Assembly: GCA_027459705.1 (NCBI GenBank) | Contig: DAIDHM010000077.1 | Span: 1 to 56,798 of the forward strand | Length of the DNA: 56,798 nt | Direction of reading: 5' to 3' | Origin: Ktedonobacteria bacterium | Lineage (GTDB): Bacteria > Chloroflexota > Ktedonobacteria > Ktedonobacterales > JACDGC01 | Shown: positions 40,197 to 49,412 of the stretch, piece after piece | Numbering within the stretch: the first letter of the stretch is position 1 | Layout: the number at the start of each line of letters is the position of its first letter | The notes under the pieces: model-generated | Databases searched by the model: none | What the model was told of the DNA's origin: nothing | Seen by the model: the letters and a program-made list of their open reading frames with translations, nothing else | Program-made: the position numbers and the translations under genes

Positions 40197-41513
40197 TCAC
40201 TCCACACTATGATCCAACGGCACCCGACGGTGGCCCGGGGGGCCCCCACTATCGGGAAGACGGCGCACCGCTACGCTGAAATTGCCGACGCGCAGCCCCG
40301 GCACTTCACGGTGGAGCAGATCGATGAAAGCGCGAATCCCCATGGCTGGGCCACGAGACGGCAATTTCGGCAACAACAATTCGGGATCGATGGTCAGATT
40401 GCGCAACTGCACAAGCTGCGTTCCGGTCTCACGCAGAAAATCGATCCAGGCGGCGGCCTCATCTTCCGCATCGGTCAGGCCTGGGAAGAGCAGGAGATTG
40501 ATCGAGGTATAAGCGCCTGCTTCGCGCGCTGTGATGAGGCTCTGCTTCACCTGCTCAAGAGCATACCCAATGGGACGATAATAGGCGGCATAGGTCGCTG
40601 GTCGCGCTGATATGGTGCTGGCGCGCAAGCTATCCAGCCCCGCCGCGCAGAGCCGCGCGATGGCGCGTGGTTGGCTGGCGTTGGAGTTGAGATGGATCGT
40701 GCCTGAGTCCGTCTGCGCGCGCATCAAACGGATGGCCTGCTCGATGACCCGCGCCTGCAACAGTGGCTCGCCTTCGCAACCCTGACCAAAACTGAGGATC
40801 GCCTCTGGTCCCAGATTGAGATGGCGGACACCGACAGCCACGATCTCCGCGACGGTAGGGACAAAGTTGAGACGATCCTGGGGTGAGACCAACCCATCTT
40901 CCTCTTGCTTCGAGATACAGCCGATGCAGCGCGCATTACAGCCACCCGCGACGGCGACCGCGCCTTCCCATCGGGCAAAGAAGAGGTTGCTGGCAGTGGG
41001 GCAGCCATAGTCAAGGGCACAGTGAGCATGTTGCGCCAGGACGCGATTCTCCGGTTCGGCGCGCAGACGACTGCGGACCAGGCGTTCAAGCTTGCGCCGG
41101 TCGAAGGCATCCGGATGCCAGCGCGCGGGATCATCGGTCCGGGTGGCTGCCACATACAGTTCGCCAGCATATTCCAGCAAGGCGGTATAGCCAAAGAATG
41201 GAAGTGTTGCGGCGTTGGCTGGCATGTTCTCTGGTTCCGCGAGTTGATATCCAGGCAATCGCGTACGGGTATAGCCAATAGGCAGGAAAGCTGAGATTGC
41301 CCAGCCACGCGTCGGCGGCAAGATGTATGGCTGGCCATGACGATCGCGCCCTCGTGCCAGGCGACCGGGCATCATGGCGATGGTCGCGCCCGAGGGCAAA
41401 GGGATGCAATCAGCGAGATCATACGGGTTGCCGTCAAAGTCGACGGGTTCGATGCCGCGCGCCGTGGCAACCTGTCCCGCTAGCGTCGCATAAAGCATTG
41501 TCATTTGTGTCAT
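40197..41513 (-). CDS. Radical SAM protein of unknown specificity
   Basis: The 438-residue protein has the cluster-binding motif CNARCIGC (Cys192, Cys196, Cys199; CxxxCxxC) and the downstream glycine-rich SAM contact GCEGEPLL. A further segment, IHLNSNASQPRAIARL, fits the radical SAM barrel. The N-terminal 180 residues are not part of the barrel and include HAHCALDYGCPTASNL, whose Cys residues might matter. The C-terminus contains no clear second cluster. Such enzymes cut SAM to a radical for modification chemistry; the substrate is unknown. Its start overlaps the kinase stop by four bases (ATGA), so the two are coupled. It lies 175 bp before the first HtrA-like gene. Confidence 0.88.
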   Translation of the reverse strand: MTQMTMLYATLAGQVATARGIEPVDFDGNPYDLADCIPLPSGATIAMMPGRLARGRDRHGQPYILPPTRGWAISAFLPIGYTRTRLPGYQLAEPENMPANAATLPFFGYTALLEYAGELYVAATRTDDPARWHPDAFDRRKLERLVRSRLRAEPENRVLAQHAHCALDYGCPTASNLFFARWEGAVAVAGGCNARCIGCISKQEEDGLVSPQDRLNFVPTVAEIVAVGVRHLNLGPEAILSFGQGCEGEPLLQARVIEQAIRLMRAQTDSGTIHLNSNASQPRAIARLCAAGLDSLRASTISARPATYAAYYRPIGYALEQVKQSLITAREAGAYTSINLLLFPGLTDAEDEAAAWIDFLRETGTQLVQLRNLTIDPELLLPKLPSRGPAMGIRAFIDLLHREVPGLRVGNFSVAVRRLPDSGGPPGHRRVPLDHSVE

Positions 41514-43222
41514 GGTAGTGATATTGTAGCACGGTCTGTCGCTGGTGCGTTCAATGGCAACGTCACCTGGATGGTCGTACCATGACCAGGAGAGCTGTGG
41601 ACCGCCACTGTTCCCTGGTGGAGTTCGGCGATGGCTTTGACGATCGAGAGGCCCAAACCTTTGCCTGGCAAGCCATCGTCGTGATGATAATACGGATCAA
41701 ACGCTTTCAACGCGACCTCTGGTGACATGCCGCGGCCTTGATCCGTCACCGCGAGCATGACGTGGTCCGCATTATCCAACCAGAGTCGCACTTCGATTGG
41801 AGTGCGGGGAGTGCTATATTTGGCGGCATTATCAATCAGATTTACCAGGAGTTCTTCAATCCGTGTGCGGTCCCAGGTAACCTTGGTTTCGGCGTTCGGC
41901 GCATGCCCAGCGCTGCCGCGTGGCGGGCCCGTGACGATAGCGATTTTCTGTTGACGCACGAATTGTTCGTCATTGACCACTTCGCGGACCAGGGTCAGGA
42001 CAGAGACGGATTGTGGAGTCAGACTGATGGGGAAGCGATCCTGGTGGCGTTGGAAATCAAGAAAGAGATTCAGCATGCGTTCCAGGCGATGGCTGGATGA
42101 CATGACTTTGCGCGCGTAATCCGCCTGTTGCTCGGGGTCGCCACCTGTGGCATCACGCAGGACCGAAGCCCCCAGCATCACCGTCGTCATGGCTTTTTTG
42201 ATATCATGATCAAAAATATCCACCCACTGTCGCTTGGAACCAGTCCCTACGGTTTCACCTGACACGCTTTTCGCAGCCAGGACGTCGGGAGCGTCGGCCG
42301 CCAGAGGGGGTGAGGTCGCGGCCGCCACGAGATCTTGCAGGTGCGCGTTCTCCGCCTCCAGCATGAGTATCGTCTGGCCAGCATGGACGGCATCACTCAA
42401 GTGGGCATGAGCGATCCAGCGTGCGACAAAAAATAGCTGGGCCAGCATCATTGCCAGCGCTCCCGACCAAGCTAAGGAATAAGGAATGATGCTCAGCAGC
42501 AATCCAAGTTGGGCGATCAGGCCCATCCAGGCCAGATCTTCGGTAATGCGACCGAGCCGCGGATGGCGGCGGCTTTGATCGAGCAAGGTGACCGCCAGCG
42601 CCGAGCCAACCGCGATTGGCACGAGCCGAAGATATTGAAACACATTCGCTGTGACACTAAAATCCGGAACGACCAGCGGGACCAGGATGACACCCGCGAT
42701 GATCACAATGTACATCACATACCAGAGGCGTATGCCCTGGCTGAGTTTATCGCCGCCAGTGATGCGCCGAGCACGACTGGAAAGCTCTAGCCAGAGATGC
42801 AACGTGCTAAGGCCGCACATGGTGCTGATCAATAGGGTATCAATAGCAGTGGCGCGTTGCAGGGCGGCGATCTCGGGATCGAGGAGGGCGCTCCCCGCGA
42901 CCGCACTGAGGATTCCGGTGAAGATGAGCCCGCGACTGAGGGTGGGGTAGCGTGGACGCGCGAAGAGGATGCCGCAGATCATGCTCAGCAAGGCATAGGC
43001 GATCAGCATTCCCGCCGCGACGGGCGGCGGCAGCAAAGGGTGCATCCCCACTGGCGTGAGAGCAAGCCCTGCCAACAAAATACAGAGAGCGGTGATGTAA
43101 GCTTTGATGGATCCGGCAGAGAGGATTGTATGCCAATTGGTGATGGTCCGTTGGCTTGCTTGTCCATGGTGGTGAGTATGAAGGGATTGATCCGTCCGGG
43201 TTACAGGTGCAGTGGAACCCAT
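41510..43222 (-). CDS. Membrane-bound sensor histidine kinase
   Basis: This 570-residue protein has about eight transmembrane helices (residues about 38-270), a short coiled segment (ILMLEAENAHLQDLVAAA), a dimerisation domain with phospho-acceptor His339 (DIFDHDIKKAMTTV) and an ATPase domain with N-box LVNLIDNAAKYS, G1 DQGRGM and G2 GKGLGLSIVKA. It is thus a complete kinase with a membrane sensor in place of a periplasmic one. The ATG at 43222 has AGGA nine bases upstream. A canonical promoter lies at 43315-43343. The only regulator in the same run, the LuxR-type gene at 37331-38026, lacks the phosphorylation pocket, so the cognate partner is probably elsewhere. Confidence 0.93.
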   Translation of the reverse strand: MGSTAPVTRTDQSLHTHHHGQASQRTITNWHTILSAGSIKAYITALCILLAGLALTPVGMHPLLPPPVAAGMLIAYALLSMICGILFARPRYPTLSRGLIFTGILSAVAGSALLDPEIAALQRATAIDTLLISTMCGLSTLHLWLELSSRARRITGGDKLSQGIRLWYVMYIVIIAGVILVPLVVPDFSVTANVFQYLRLVPIAVGSALAVTLLDQSRRHPRLGRITEDLAWMGLIAQLGLLLSIIPYSLAWSGALAMMLAQLFFVARWIAHAHLSDAVHAGQTILMLEAENAHLQDLVAAATSPPLAADAPDVLAAKSVSGETVGTGSKRQWVDIFDHDIKKAMTTVMLGASVLRDATGGDPEQQADYARKVMSSSHRLERMLNLFLDFQRHQDRFPISLTPQSVSVLTLVREVVNDEQFVRQQKIAIVTGPPRGSAGHAPNAETKVTWDRTRIEELLVNLIDNAAKYSTPRTPIEVRLWLDNADHVMLAVTDQGRGMSPEVALKAFDPYYHHDDGLPGKGLGLSIVKAIAELHQGTVAVHSSPGHGTTIQVTLPLNAPATDRATISLP

Positions 43223-43301
43223 CCGTTTTTTCCTACCTCTCATTCCCCACCACAACATGGGACAGCCCCTAACGTTCCTTCGCGGCGCGTGAGGTTTCTC
43301 T

Positions 43302-43343
43302 GTTCACTTGAACAATGATAGCAATTCATTTGCTTCCTGTCAA
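43302..43343 (-). promoter_or_regulatory. Canonical promoter, with dyad, of the kinase-radical SAM-HtrA run
   Basis: On the minus strand TTGACA (43338-43343), a 17-bp spacer and TATCAT (43315-43320), preceded by TGC, form a near-consensus promoter. Just downstream GTTCA-AG-TGAAC (43302-43313) is a short dyad at the start-site position, a possible operator. The kinase ATG is about 85 nt further on. Confidence 0.65.
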
Positions 43344-43413
43344 GTTACTAGGAGGGATGCCTCACGCGAACCCTGGTAATGGCCTGGCTATCCTGTGTAT
43401 AATTCAGCATTAC

Positions 43414-44610
43414 TCAAGCTTGAGTTAACAAGATTTTCCATGCGGCGCTGGCTAGTATTTCCGCACCGAGAGTTAAGCAACCTTCATCAATATCAAAGCG
43501 AGCGCTATGATGAGGCGCCGTGATTCCTTTCTCCGTATTGCCCGCGCCAACCAGGAAGTAACATCCTGGCACCGCATTCAGGAAGTAGGCCATGTCGTCA
43601 CCCACCGTCTGCATGCAGTCGGTCAGGATATGATCTTCGCCAATAATGGCGGCGGCGGCCTCGTACACGATGGTGGCGATTCCCGGGTCACTGACACACG
43701 GGGGGATACCGATAGCGGTCGCAAACTCACAAGTGGCACGCATAGACTGTGCCACATTTTGGGCCAATTCCCCGATACGACGTAAAATATGTTCGCGATC
43801 CGCAGCATCATACGTACGCACCGTGCCGAGCATCTCCACCGTATCGGCTATGACGTTAAATGCAGTGCCGCCATGAATGGATCCCACCGTCACTACCGCT
43901 TGGTGGAAGGGGGAGATTTCGCGGCTTATCAGCGTCTGGAGCGCCGTGACGATCTGCGCTGCTACGACAACAGGATCGACACTGGTCTGGGGGACGGCGC
44001 CGTGGCCACCTTTCCCCCGCACGATGAGGGTGAATTCATCGGCGCTGGCGAAGATCGGACCCGGTTTGATGCCTACTGTGCCAACCTGGAAGGGGCTCCA
44101 CAGATGCAGCCCAATGACAGCGTCGGGCCGTGGATCGCGCATGGCGCCATCGCGAATCATCTCTTCGGCGCCGCTGGCGCGCTCCTCGGCGGGCTGAAAG
44201 GCGAAGACGACGGTGCCCGGTAGGTCAGCGCGCAAGGCAACCAGCGCGCGCGCCACACCTAACCCAATTGCGATGTGCCCATCATGGCCACACGCGTGCA
44301 TCTTGCCCGCGGCTTGCGATCGATAGGGCTGAACACTGTCCTCGAGAATAGGCAACGCGTCGATGTCGGCGCGTACCATGACCGTCCGGGAAGTCGCGGT
44401 CGCGGCATCGCCACGGAGGATGCCGACAACGCCAGTCCGCCCCAGGCCAGTCCGCACATCCAGTCCAAGACGGCGCAATTCCTCCGCGATCAGGTTGGCT
44501 GTCCGATGTTCTTCAAAGGCGAGTTCTGGATGTTGATGGAGATCGCGTCGGATCGCGCTGAGATCCGCTGCTTGCGCGTAGACGGCGTCATGGATGCCCG
44601 CCATAGTCAT
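43414..44610 (-). CDS. M20 family amidohydrolase/peptidase (hippurate hydrolase-like)
   Basis: This 398-residue protein matches the M20D group: RRDLHQHPELAFEEHRTA near the N-terminus, the metal site MHACGHDGHIA (Cys107, His109, Asp110), the catalytic QPAEERASGAEEMI, and the dimerisation domain with IHGGTAFNVIADTVEMLGTV. The final His ligand is in APHHSARFDID. Members cleave N-acyl amino acids, hippurate or amino-acid amides using two metal ions; the exact substrate is not readable. The ATG at 44610 has GGGGAG six bases upstream. It is divergent from the FemAB-like gene. Confidence 0.93.
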   Translation of the reverse strand: MTMAGIHDAVYAQAADLSAIRRDLHQHPELAFEEHRTANLIAEELRRLGLDVRTGLGRTGVVGILRGDAATATSRTVMVRADIDALPILEDSVQPYRSQAAGKMHACGHDGHIAIGLGVARALVALRADLPGTVVFAFQPAEERASGAEEMIRDGAMRDPRPDAVIGLHLWSPFQVGTVGIKPGPIFASADEFTLIVRGKGGHGAVPQTSVDPVVVAAQIVTALQTLISREISPFHQAVVTVGSIHGGTAFNVIADTVEMLGTVRTYDAADREHILRRIGELAQNVAQSMRATCEFATAIGIPPCVSDPGIATIVYEAAAAIIGEDHILTDCMQTVGDDMAYFLNAVPGCYFLVGAGNTEKGITAPHHSARFDIDEGCLTLGAEILASAAWKILLTQA

Positions 44611-44782
44611 TACTTTCTCCCCTGCCCGTATTGGCCGATGGTTTGGCGCCATGCGGTGGGCATGATATCATAGGGCCGATTCGTCGGAGTTCCCTGCAAG
44701 GGGGACATTCGGCGTGCGGCATGCGAAGCTATTGCATACGATAGCATAATCGGCGGCGAGCCGTAATGGGGGCCAATCCACG

Positions 44783-45922
44783 ATGGAAGTACGTCTGATC
44801 ACCGATCGGCGGCAATGGAATACCTTTGTTGCCAGTGTCCCTGCCGGGCATCTCTGCCAGACTTTCGAGTGGGCCGAGCATGGCGAAGATCTCGAAGCGC
44901 GAGCCGGGGGTCTGCATGTGGGGGTACTTGATGGCGACGAGTTGGTGGGAGCCGTGCTGTTGTTGCGGAGTGCCATTCGTCGCATCCCTGGCGCGCTCTA
45001 CTATGCTCCGCGCGGACCAGTGGTAAGAGAACCTGTCGGCCCAACGTTGGAGTTGCTCATGCAGGGCGCGGCGCGTTTCGCGCGCCAGAAGGGCGGATTT
45101 GCGCTCCGCATTGAGCCGAATGTACTGGAGAACGATACGGCCTGGCTGGAACATCTCCAACATCTCGGCTTTCGCCCAACAACCCATACCATTTATTTGC
45201 GCAATGCCTGGGTGACTGATCTCACGCCGGATGAAGATCAGATGCTGGCGGCGATGATGATGACCTGGCGTCAGAATATCCGTGCCGGCACGCGCAAAGG
45301 CCTGGTAGTGCGCGAAGGCACCACCAATCATGACTTCAATGCCTTCTACCGGCTCCTGAGCGAGACAGCGGAACGCGACCACTTTTATCTGTACCCTCCG
45401 CAGGTGTTCCGGGATATGCTGGATCATTATTCAGCGGAACGGGCGGCGCGCGATGCCACCGCCCAGATGCGCCTTTTCATTACGGAATATCAGGGAATGC
45501 CGATCGCGACATCGACCGTGGCGGCCTTTGGGGGTTGGGCCTGGAATCTCCATTCGGGGTCCAGTGCCTTGCCAGAACACCGCAAGCTACGCCCCAATTA
45601 TCTGACTCAATGGGAATGTATGCGATGGGCGAAACAACTGGGATGCCATAGTTACGATTGGCGGACCATTCCCGAGATTCTAGAACCTGGGCAGGAGCTC
45701 TGGGGGGTCTATGAGTTCAAACGCGGGTTTGGTGGGGCCGTGCGCCGGGTGATGCCTACCATGGATCTCGTTTTGAATCCCCTTATCTATTACCCCTATA
45801 CCACCGCAGTTCAGCTACGGCGCGCGCGGCGCGAACAGCAGCAACGTCAAGAAAAATCAACCAAAGAGCAGCCAGCATCTACCACACAAGTGAGTGCAGC
45901 ATCGTCGGTTCCCCCTGGTTGA
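44783..45922 (+). CDS. FemAB/FemX-like aminoacyltransferase (peptidoglycan bridge family)
   Basis: The 379-residue protein has the double GNAT-like fold of the Fem family. Its opening (TFVASVPAGHLCQTFEWAEHG) and the blocks GALYYAPRGPVVREPVGPTL and RGFGGAVRRVMPTMDLVLNP match. Fem enzymes add amino acids from aminoacyl-tRNA to the stem peptide of lipid II. The coiled-coil arm typical of staphylococcal FemA is absent. The C-terminal 40 residues are Gln/Lys/Arg-rich and disordered. In Chloroflexota such genes are common, but their substrate is unproven. Confidence 0.88.
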   Translation: MEVRLITDRRQWNTFVASVPAGHLCQTFEWAEHGEDLEARAGGLHVGVLDGDELVGAVLLLRSAIRRIPGALYYAPRGPVVREPVGPTLELLMQGAARFARQKGGFALRIEPNVLENDTAWLEHLQHLGFRPTTHTIYLRNAWVTDLTPDEDQMLAAMMMTWRQNIRAGTRKGLVVREGTTNHDFNAFYRLLSETAERDHFYLYPPQVFRDMLDHYSAERAARDATAQMRLFITEYQGMPIATSTVAAFGGWAWNLHSGSSALPEHRKLRPNYLTQWECMRWAKQLGCHSYDWRTIPEILEPGQELWGVYEFKRGFGGAVRRVMPTMDLVLNPLIYYPYTTAVQLRRARREQQQRQEKSTKEQPASTTQVSAASSVPPG

Positions 45923-46057
45923 TGGCGACGCAACGTTCCCTTGCACCGACCTGTGTGTGGTGCAATGCTACCGCACAGCCTTCATCCAGCGTGAACATGT
46001 ATAAGTTCTTGGCTCAGCCAGCCAGGCGGCACAGTAAAGAGGAATTGAGTCGACGCG

Positions 46058-47023
46058 ATGCAGATAGCCAATACGGTATCTCAGGTGCAAAAGACCACCG
46101 CAGCGGTGCGCGCCAACGTAGGAAATGTCATCGTCGGGAAGAGCGAGGTCATCGATCTTTTGATGGTAGCATTATTGAGTGATGGCCACGTATTACTTGA
46201 GGACGTCCCGGGAATGGGGAAGACGGTGATGGCAAAGGCCCTCGCCCGTTCGCTCAATCTCGCCTTTGCACGCATCCAGGGTACGCCCGACCTGTTGCCA
46301 ACAGACATCACTGGAGTCAGCTACTTTGACCAGCGCCGCAATGATTTCGTCTTCCGCCAGGGCCCCATCTTTGCTCAGGTGGTGCTCTTCGATGAGATCA
46401 ATCGCGCGACCCCACGTACGCAATCCGCCTTGTTGGAGGCGATGGCCGAACGTCAGGTGACAGTTGATCGCGAAACGCTCCAACTCGCGCGCCCCTTCTT
46501 TGTGGTTGCGACGCAGAACCCCATCGAACTGGATGGGACGTTTCCGCTTCCGGAGGCACAACTGGATCGCTTTTTCATGCGCTTGCGCGTCGGGTATCCC
46601 GACGAAGCCGAGGAAATGGCGATTCTGCGGCGTTTCAAGACTACGGAACCTTTGGCGGACCTCCAACCCATCGTCAACAGTGCGGATATCCAGTCGCTAC
46701 AAGATGCGGTGCGGCAAGTACGCTGGGAACCGGATGTGGAACGGTATCTGTTGGCAATTGTTCGTGCGACGCGCCAGCATCCTTCCGTCCAAATCGGGGC
46801 AAGTCCTCGAGCGACGCTGGCGCTCTATCGTGCCTGCGAGGCCCTGGCAGCGATTCAAGGGCGCGATTTTGTCTTGCCGGATGACGTCAAAACATTGGCG
46901 CCATTGATACTGGCCCATCGCCTCATTTTGTCCACACGGTCAAGGCTAAATAATGAATCTGGTGACCATATCGTAGCAACGATCATCAGCACACAACCAG
47001 TTCCGGTGGAACCGAACGACTGA
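46058..47023 (+). CDS. MoxR family AAA+ ATPase
   Basis: This 321-residue ATPase is a standard MoxR protein: Walker A PGMGKT (residues 51-56), Walker B VVLFDEINRA, sensor 1 VVATQNPIELDGTF with the following PLPEAQLDRFFMR, and the C-terminal lid with IGASPRATLALYRA. MoxR proteins commonly lie before DUF58/VWA and transglutaminase genes and act as chaperones. None of these follows here: the next gene is on the opposite strand, so the ATPase is an orphan. It shares little with the YehL-type ATPase at 30726-31853. A GAGGA lies about 15 bases before the ATG, which is far for a ribosome site. Confidence 0.93.
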   Translation: MQIANTVSQVQKTTAAVRANVGNVIVGKSEVIDLLMVALLSDGHVLLEDVPGMGKTVMAKALARSLNLAFARIQGTPDLLPTDITGVSYFDQRRNDFVFRQGPIFAQVVLFDEINRATPRTQSALLEAMAERQVTVDRETLQLARPFFVVATQNPIELDGTFPLPEAQLDRFFMRLRVGYPDEAEEMAILRRFKTTEPLADLQPIVNSADIQSLQDAVRQVRWEPDVERYLLAIVRATRQHPSVQIGASPRATLALYRACEALAAIQGRDFVLPDDVKTLAPLILAHRLILSTRSRLNNESGDHIVATIISTQPVPVEPND

Positions 47024-47080
47024 ACACCACCGTAACCGACCGACCCGGTGCCAATTGCTCAACATCGCTGGCAGGCATGA

Positions 47081-47566
47081 TTAAGATTCAAGGTGATGAT
47101 AATCATGTAGGGCCAGTTCCACGAATTGACGATCCATCTCGTCATCTAGTCGCAATGAACGGCGATAGAAGATCACCGCCACCAGGATCCCGGCCAAAAG
47201 GAAGACTCCGCCAACAATCAGCGGTATCCTACCTAAGAACGTTGCCATCAACATCACAACAACGCCTAAAAGCGCGATCATCGTACCCAGACATCCCAAC
47301 CAGGTGAAGTAGCCACTCTGTTCCCGCTGGCGCATGACCCTGGACTGAGCAAAGAGGTCCGAGATAGGTGGTGGATTGATAATAACGGGCAAAAGATTGT
47401 TGACCGGTGGGTAGTCCGATTCCGGTCGAGTGGGAGTAGAAGATCGTGATGGAAGAAGTGAGGAGGTAGCAGATATATCAGTCAGGCGCGCCCCACAAGC
47501 AGGGCATTGCGTGAGCGTAGCGGCGGGCACTGGTTGAGCGCAGTTTGGGCAGACCTCACCAGACAT
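47081..47566 (-). CDS. Zinc-ribbon membrane protein (hypothetical)
   Basis: The 161-residue protein starts with a double CxxC zinc ribbon (EVCPNCAQPVPAATLTQCPACG, Cys6, Cys9, Cys22, Cys25). A Pro/Ser-rich linker follows, then two transmembrane helices (about residues 92-110 and 115-135) and a short acidic and histidine-rich tail. Such proteins are common in Chloroflexota and their function is not known. It converges with the MoxR gene. Confidence 0.75.
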   Translation of the reverse strand: MSGEVCPNCAQPVPAATLTQCPACGARLTDISATSSLLPSRSSTPTRPESDYPPVNNLLPVIINPPPISDLFAQSRVMRQREQSGYFTWLGCLGTMIALLGVVVMLMATFLGRIPLIVGGVFLLAGILVAVIFYRRSLRLDDEMDRQFVELALHDYHHLES

Positions 47567-48052
47567 GGTTTACATCCCTCTCCTCAGTCAAACTCTTGAG
47601 GTTGCCAGAAGAGTATATACGATCTCATGCTGCTACTACCAGTCTCAAACTGCCTGAGACGCGGCGCATCGCCAATGCACTCAGTCGCATGCTGATTCTA
47701 GTTTCCAGATTATAGCGTACGAGCTCGACTTTGTCCACAGGATGCGCAAGTGATGTTCAAGCGATCTTTCTTGATGGCTGCCCATCATCTTGTTCGCCCG
47801 ATTGACCCTTGTTCTTAAGGGGAGAGAGCTTTGTCCTCACCCTGTTGACCATATTTGACATACATTCGCAGCAAGTACAGGTTGCGAGCCAATTGGCACG
47901 CAACCCGTCACCATGATACCATGCAGTGAGGGTGATCGCCTCTGGTGGATCAACTCAACGAGCAGGGGCAATAGGTGGTATGGATCTTCTCTTGTGTACG
48001 GTGAAGGTCCGATGCTTGAGTATCGCGAACCACAGCGACGGAGCAGGACAAT
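47567..48052. other. Divergent intergenic region with palindromes
   Basis: In these 486 bp I see minus-strand -10 boxes at 47612-47617 (TATACT) and 47709-47714 (TATAAT), a hairpin GTCTCA/TGAGAC at 47642-47660, a TTGACA at 47855-47860 with no good -10 box, and the long palindrome at 47880-47905. No gene is convincing. Confidence 0.45.
47880..47905. repeat. 26-bp near-perfect palindrome
   Basis: GGTTGCGAGCCAA and TTGGCACGCAACC form two 13-bp arms with one mismatch pair. It contains GCCAATTGGC, itself a perfect palindrome. The outer arms GGTTGCG/CGCAACC are the same as those of the hairpin at 21567-21585. It may be a regulator site. Confidence 0.5.
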
Positions 48053-48727
48053 ATGACAGACGACGACGATGATTCGGCTGGTGGCGAAAATCACGAGAGA
48101 ATGACCGATCCTCGCGACGGTGCACACGGGCCAGGACGTTGGATCAGCCTGGGGGGAAAATTGCGGTGGCATGCGTACCGATCCATCGCCGGACCGCCGG
48201 TTGACGAAGCTGACGAGGACGATGCATCCAGCGATGCCGACGCGTTGCCTCCGGTAGGCGATGCGGTCTGGGAACATGATCAACCCCCCATACCGCCCGG
48301 AGCACCGGAACGGTTGCGGGTGCGGGCCGCGCTCACCTGGCTCGATCATCAACAAGAACGATCGCGCGACCAACTCCTAGCGATCAGTTTGCGTGAACAC
48401 GAAGCCTTGCTGGAGCAAGAATCATCCGTACAACCCCACCGCCGGAGGAACCAGCCGCCTAACCCCCTCACTCTCGAACGCAGCGAATGCGAGGGAATCT
48501 CTGCCTGGTTCGAAGATGCGGCGCTGGACCTGCGCGAAGCGGTTGATCGCACCCCCGGACGCGCGCTGGTGGAGTGGTATCTGTCGTTGATGATGCCCGA
48601 CGACAGCGTGCCCTCGCCGGATGATCCGCTGGCCGCGGCGCGGCGCGAGGGTCGCGAACACGCCCGGGAACGCGCCTTGCGCTATGCGGAGCGCGTAGCG
48701 CAACCAGAGGTCGACGACGATCTGTGA
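48053..48727 (+). CDS. Hypothetical acidic protein
   Basis: I do not recognise this 224-residue protein. It is acidic at the N-terminus (MTDDDDDSAGGEN), probably disordered in the first 80 residues, and helical in the second half (LEEQ-type and Arg-rich helices, for example AARREGREHARERALRYAER). There are no membrane segments. A segment PPNPLTLERSECEG (about residues 136-149) looks like a short in-frame repeat insertion often seen in GC-rich genomes. AGGA lies five bases before the ATG. It is followed by the DinB-like gene on the same strand. Confidence 0.6.
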   Translation: MTDDDDDSAGGENHERMTDPRDGAHGPGRWISLGGKLRWHAYRSIAGPPVDEADEDDASSDADALPPVGDAVWEHDQPPIPPGAPERLRVRAALTWLDHQQERSRDQLLAISLREHEALLEQESSVQPHRRRNQPPNPLTLERSECEGISAWFEDAALDLREAVDRTPGRALVEWYLSLMMPDDSVPSPDDPLAAARREGREHARERALRYAERVAQPEVDDDL

Positions 48728-48794
48728 TATGCTCCACGCGGGGATCACTTCGACCCATCGAAGCCATACCTATACTACAAGGAGAACAGATCAG

Positions 48795-49265
48795 ATGAGT
48801 GCAGCCCAGACCTATGCCGATCAATGCGCCGTCGCCGTCGACTCATTCATCCAACTCGTCGCTGCGCTGGACGATACGCAATTACAGGCAATCACGCCGG
48901 GTTCCGGTTGGCCAGCCCTCTTGACGGCCAACCATGTCGCCATTGCGTTGCGGGTCAATGGTAGCTGGGTGCGTCGAGTGGCCAATGGTGAAGCTGTGAC
49001 CGCAACCCGCGACCAGATCGATGAAGGCAACGCGCGCATGGCCAGTGAGCCAACACCGCCTACCCGCGAAGCGGTGTTGACGCAACTGCGCGAACATCGC
49101 GCCAAACTCGTCCAGACCATCGCAGATCTGACCGACGAACAACTCGCCACCAGCGCACACTTTGGCCCCGCGAATAACATGATGACCGCCGAGCAAGTGA
49201 TTCGTCTGGTGGTGTTGCCGCACATCGCGGAGCACACCGCAGATCTGCGCACTGTTGCCATCTGA
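48795..49265 (+). CDS. DinB/maleylpyruvate-isomerase-N-like four-helix protein
   Basis: This 156-residue protein is made of four long helices, with His residues in ANHVAIALRVN, EHRAKLVQ and LPHIAEHTADL that could form the metal site of the DinB/MDMPI superfamily. Members include mycothiol- or bacillithiol-dependent enzymes and stress-induced proteins. The thiol cofactor and reaction cannot be read from the sequence. The ATG at 48795 has AGGAG ten bases upstream; the longer frame from 48729 has no such site. Confidence 0.7.
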   Translation: MSAAQTYADQCAVAVDSFIQLVAALDDTQLQAITPGSGWPALLTANHVAIALRVNGSWVRRVANGEAVTATRDQIDEGNARMASEPTPPTREAVLTQLREHRAKLVQTIADLTDEQLATSAHFGPANNMMTAEQVIRLVVLPHIAEHTADLRTVAI

Positions 49266-49412
49266 ATACCTGCCGAAGTCATCGTTGGGTGCATCACACG
49301 GGTGATCGCCACTTGAGCAGGCGGCGAGCCTCTTCCCAGGGGTTTGCCGCCTTGACGTGTATCCATCCAGCGCTTGAGCTTTCAATCAAATTGACCTGAT
49401 TAGCGCTCTGTA

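Noticed and set aside
37331-43222. Classical two-component pair made by the kinase and the LuxR-type protein
   Set aside because: The receiver lacks the acidic pair, Thr/Ser and Lys needed for phosphorylation, so a normal pair is unlikely.
47837-48373. 178-codon minus-strand frame over the start of the hypothetical gene at 48053
   Set aside because: It lies opposite a better frame with a good ribosome site, and its translation looks like random arginine/serine-rich sequence.
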